Below are positions 63,401-64,000 of a stretch of DNA of 64,000 nucleotides, in pieces. The position numbers and the translations under genes were made by a program. The stretch is taken from contig NZ_CAJJWO010000011.1 in assembly GCF_905196875.1 (NCBI RefSeq), positions 1 through 64,000 on the forward strand, written 5' to 3'. Source of the DNA: an uncultured Parabacteroides sp. Its GTDB lineage: Bacteria; Bacteroidota; Bacteroidia; Bacteroidales; Tannerellaceae. Below the pieces are notes generated by a model that had not been told where the DNA came from, ran no database searches, and worked only from the letters and a program-made list of their open reading frames with translations. How positions within the stretch are numbered: the stretch's first letter is position 1; each line of letters opens with the position of its first letter.

Positions 63401-64000
63401 CGTCACCTTCATCCATGATTGTTTCGATAATAATCTCCGATGTCAAAGAAGAAGTTAAATTGATGGGGAAATTCTCATCCACCCATAGAGTCGCATCCGT
63501 CCCACTCAGAGATATAGCTGATGCATTTAAAACAGTTGTACCTCCTGAATAAATAGAACCTCGAGTCTCATTTCCGGCAATTTCACCCTTTAATAAATGA
63601 GCCGTTCCAAAATTAAAAATTACATGATTGTCTTCCCCTACATTATGAGTAATTGAACCACCATCGAGATTGAATGTTCCAAAATTCATTACACATAAAG
63701 CATGTTCTATTCCCCTATTTCTTTGAAAAGATCCGCCTTCGGCAAGAGTCAATGTTCCACCTTTTTGAATGTCTATCAATGGCATATTTTGAGCTTCCAA
63801 ATCCGCACCGTCAATGGTATTTTCTATCGTTATATTTCCGCCATCTTTAACAGACAAAATAACACCAGTGTACCCTTCGGCCCTAATTAAAGGACCGCCA
63901 TGCATTCTATACGAACTGATACTTACTGGTACTATTTCATCAACAATAATACCTTCTGCAGTAATAGGCCGATCTAGAACGTCATCACTTCTTAATTGTG
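60435..64000 (-). CDS. Large beta-helix surface protein with T9SS-like tail, 5' end outside window
   Basis: The frame is open to the right edge, so the N-terminus is missing; 1187 complete codons are visible. Modular: long stretches of right-handed beta-helix repeats (G-G-x-I, N-G-T-F-N-L-D-G-G-S type). They are divided into units that each begin with an L-Q-x-A-I-D-x-A motif (E-L-Q-D-A-I-D-N-A and Q-L-Q-A-A-I-D-A-A) and end F-V-L-S-K or similar. Near the end is an InlB-B-like repeat (Q-N-G-K-I-S-A, V-T-V-T-A-T-P-L-S-G-Y-K-L). The last 60 residues (Y-N-A-A-G-Q-L-L-D-T-G, G-I-Y-I-V-E-Y) fit a T9SS type A sorting domain. Probably a secreted adhesin or glycan-binding surface protein; no enzyme motif seen. 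Confidence 0.8.
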   Translation of the reverse strand, partial: QLRSDDVLDRPITAEGIIVDEIVPVSISSYRMHGGPLIRAEGYTGVILSVKDGGNITIENTIDGADLEAQNMPLIDIQKGGTLTLAEGGSFQRNRGIEHALCVMNFGTFNLDGGSITHNVGEDNHVIFNFGTAHLLKGEIAGNETRGSIYSGGTTVLNASAISLSGTDATLWVDENFPINLTSSLTSEIIIETIMDEGDVVAIGGGVGNYTLTASDLAKISIKNLKHPDLKLSLINNQIILSKSSSGTGEITTEKELQDAIDNASGTSGAPTTITIAEKGITLSAPVTIDGKYLKITGGTIKADFSKTQWLTMFEIKSGDVKFENIKLDGAKSAATNNWCTFIRQSGGSCYLENGTILTNALGHYDWYNGILVTGGYCYLNKNARIELNTYGIGGTIRIEGDGHFSIDGGMMYANEDGRGSNIENDEVYPRFGTVYVSGNMTFYSGEVSHDYVSIGVAGNLMYGTVAGAKLFTDAIKMFKGGTISLGAGLSGNVNLLFDNEVADGDVIIRGTDSYQLTTSDLACFRLPDGFSLKAEGNTFVLSKAGSTGVIATVDQLQAAIDAAPAGTVDNLTELTITSAGIDFNKTVTIKGKHIKLVGNNVVYSNILTSNIRMFSVESKGSLTIENATLLGTKTGTNAYCSFLFVDYGSSAMLNKVTMQRSLSQLDTWTMLRIYGSCTLKDCIISENNGDALILIGSNGNCRIEGGKIQNNSCTDSKYVYNLIRNLGTLDYVSGEYTNNHAISLSSQGTTTLRSVHIQNYLSTLIKDEGSGIFVYGNLNLYNTATIGDDFYMDKSGSRWGCLNIYGQLKSNLGLVCHDAEDGWVIAKGADYMLTQADLQKFVLAQALAKEYTLKKVDNTFVLSALKAKSYNVKTETCQNGKISADKVTAAQDEMVTVTATPLSGYKLYKESLSYNKTGKLQSTNKTNIFTFKMPAVDALITAEFIPDGVTVAPVDTSKFDPDNDLIPDTGIGNLDSLIAILNPKEIYPKAQPVPDEDLPGILQDEVKDAERNGDEVIGSLEELIDIVSGNGGGQSQTYYDLPVKLTIVCYLPKIQVAGGLRVSSEAGNYYILNESKGRISRIVPTYDAESNALIFQTSRLGVFTVMRSNSSTAAEEITLDALKIESYNKEIVISNLPVGKPYAIYNAAGQLLDTGTGNGLQIRYRPSLAGIYIVEYKEGAQKVYVQ

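Overview
The window is from the chromosome of an anaerobic gut-type Bacteroidales bacterium, most likely Parabacteroides (inference). The evidence is two SusC/SusD pairs, a hybrid two-component regulator, an ECF sigma/FecR pair, two proteins with type IX secretion-like C-termini, GH127 enzymes, an HU/DUF4248 pair, and repeated use of the Bacteroidetes -7 promoter box TAnnTTTG. No tRNA, rRNA or CRISPR array was seen. Both ends cut through genes.

1-11.7 kb: a truncated AAA-ATPase/nuclease-like gene, a DUF4248 / HU-like / glucosaminidase cassette, and a compact glycan locus on the minus strand. The locus holds a WecA-like initiating transferase, three glycosyltransferases (GT2, GT32, GT4), an O-antigen polymerase/ligase-like protein and a PglK/MsbA-like ABC flippase. 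Directly upstream is a 557-bp segment bounded by 38-bp inverted repeats, with a tyrosine recombinase next to it. The only clear promoter inside the segment points away from the glycan genes, so the locus reads as a phase-variable glycan operon shown in its OFF orientation.

11.8-18.8 kb: a dps gene with a good promoter and an OxyR-like operator, then a 1618-residue secreted modular protein with three ~130-residue repeats and a T9SS-like tail, followed by an outer-membrane barrel protein.

18.8-34.4 kb: a polysaccharide utilisation locus with two GH127 enzymes, SusD, SusC and a divergent hybrid two-component regulator, probably for an L-arabinofuranose-containing glycan. Just beyond the regulator is oxyR, encoding Cys199 and Cys208 as in E. 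coli. A short peptidase remnant abuts the first GH127 gene.

34.4-38.8 kb: an aromatic amino acid operon (prephenate dehydratase, aminotransferase, DAHP synthase-chorismate mutase fusion, prephenate dehydrogenase). It is preceded by a 24-codon Phe/Tyr-rich leader peptide and mutually exclusive antiterminator/terminator hairpins, a textbook attenuator.

38.8-43.8 kb: an iron-sulfur aldo/keto reductase and a membrane polyferredoxin, then a LytTR regulator/LytS-type kinase pair and the relic of a TonB C-terminus.

43.8-57.4 kb: a second utilisation locus on the minus strand: ECF sigma, FecR anti-sigma, SusC with STN domain, SusD, metallophosphoesterase, two serine-type sulfatases and an alpha/beta-hydrolase. 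The sigma/anti-sigma control and sulfatases suggest a sulfated host glycan such as mucin.

57.5-64 kb: topoisomerase III, a NUDIX hydrolase, a ~204-bp MITE-like element and the 3' part of a large beta-helix surface protein that runs off the right edge.
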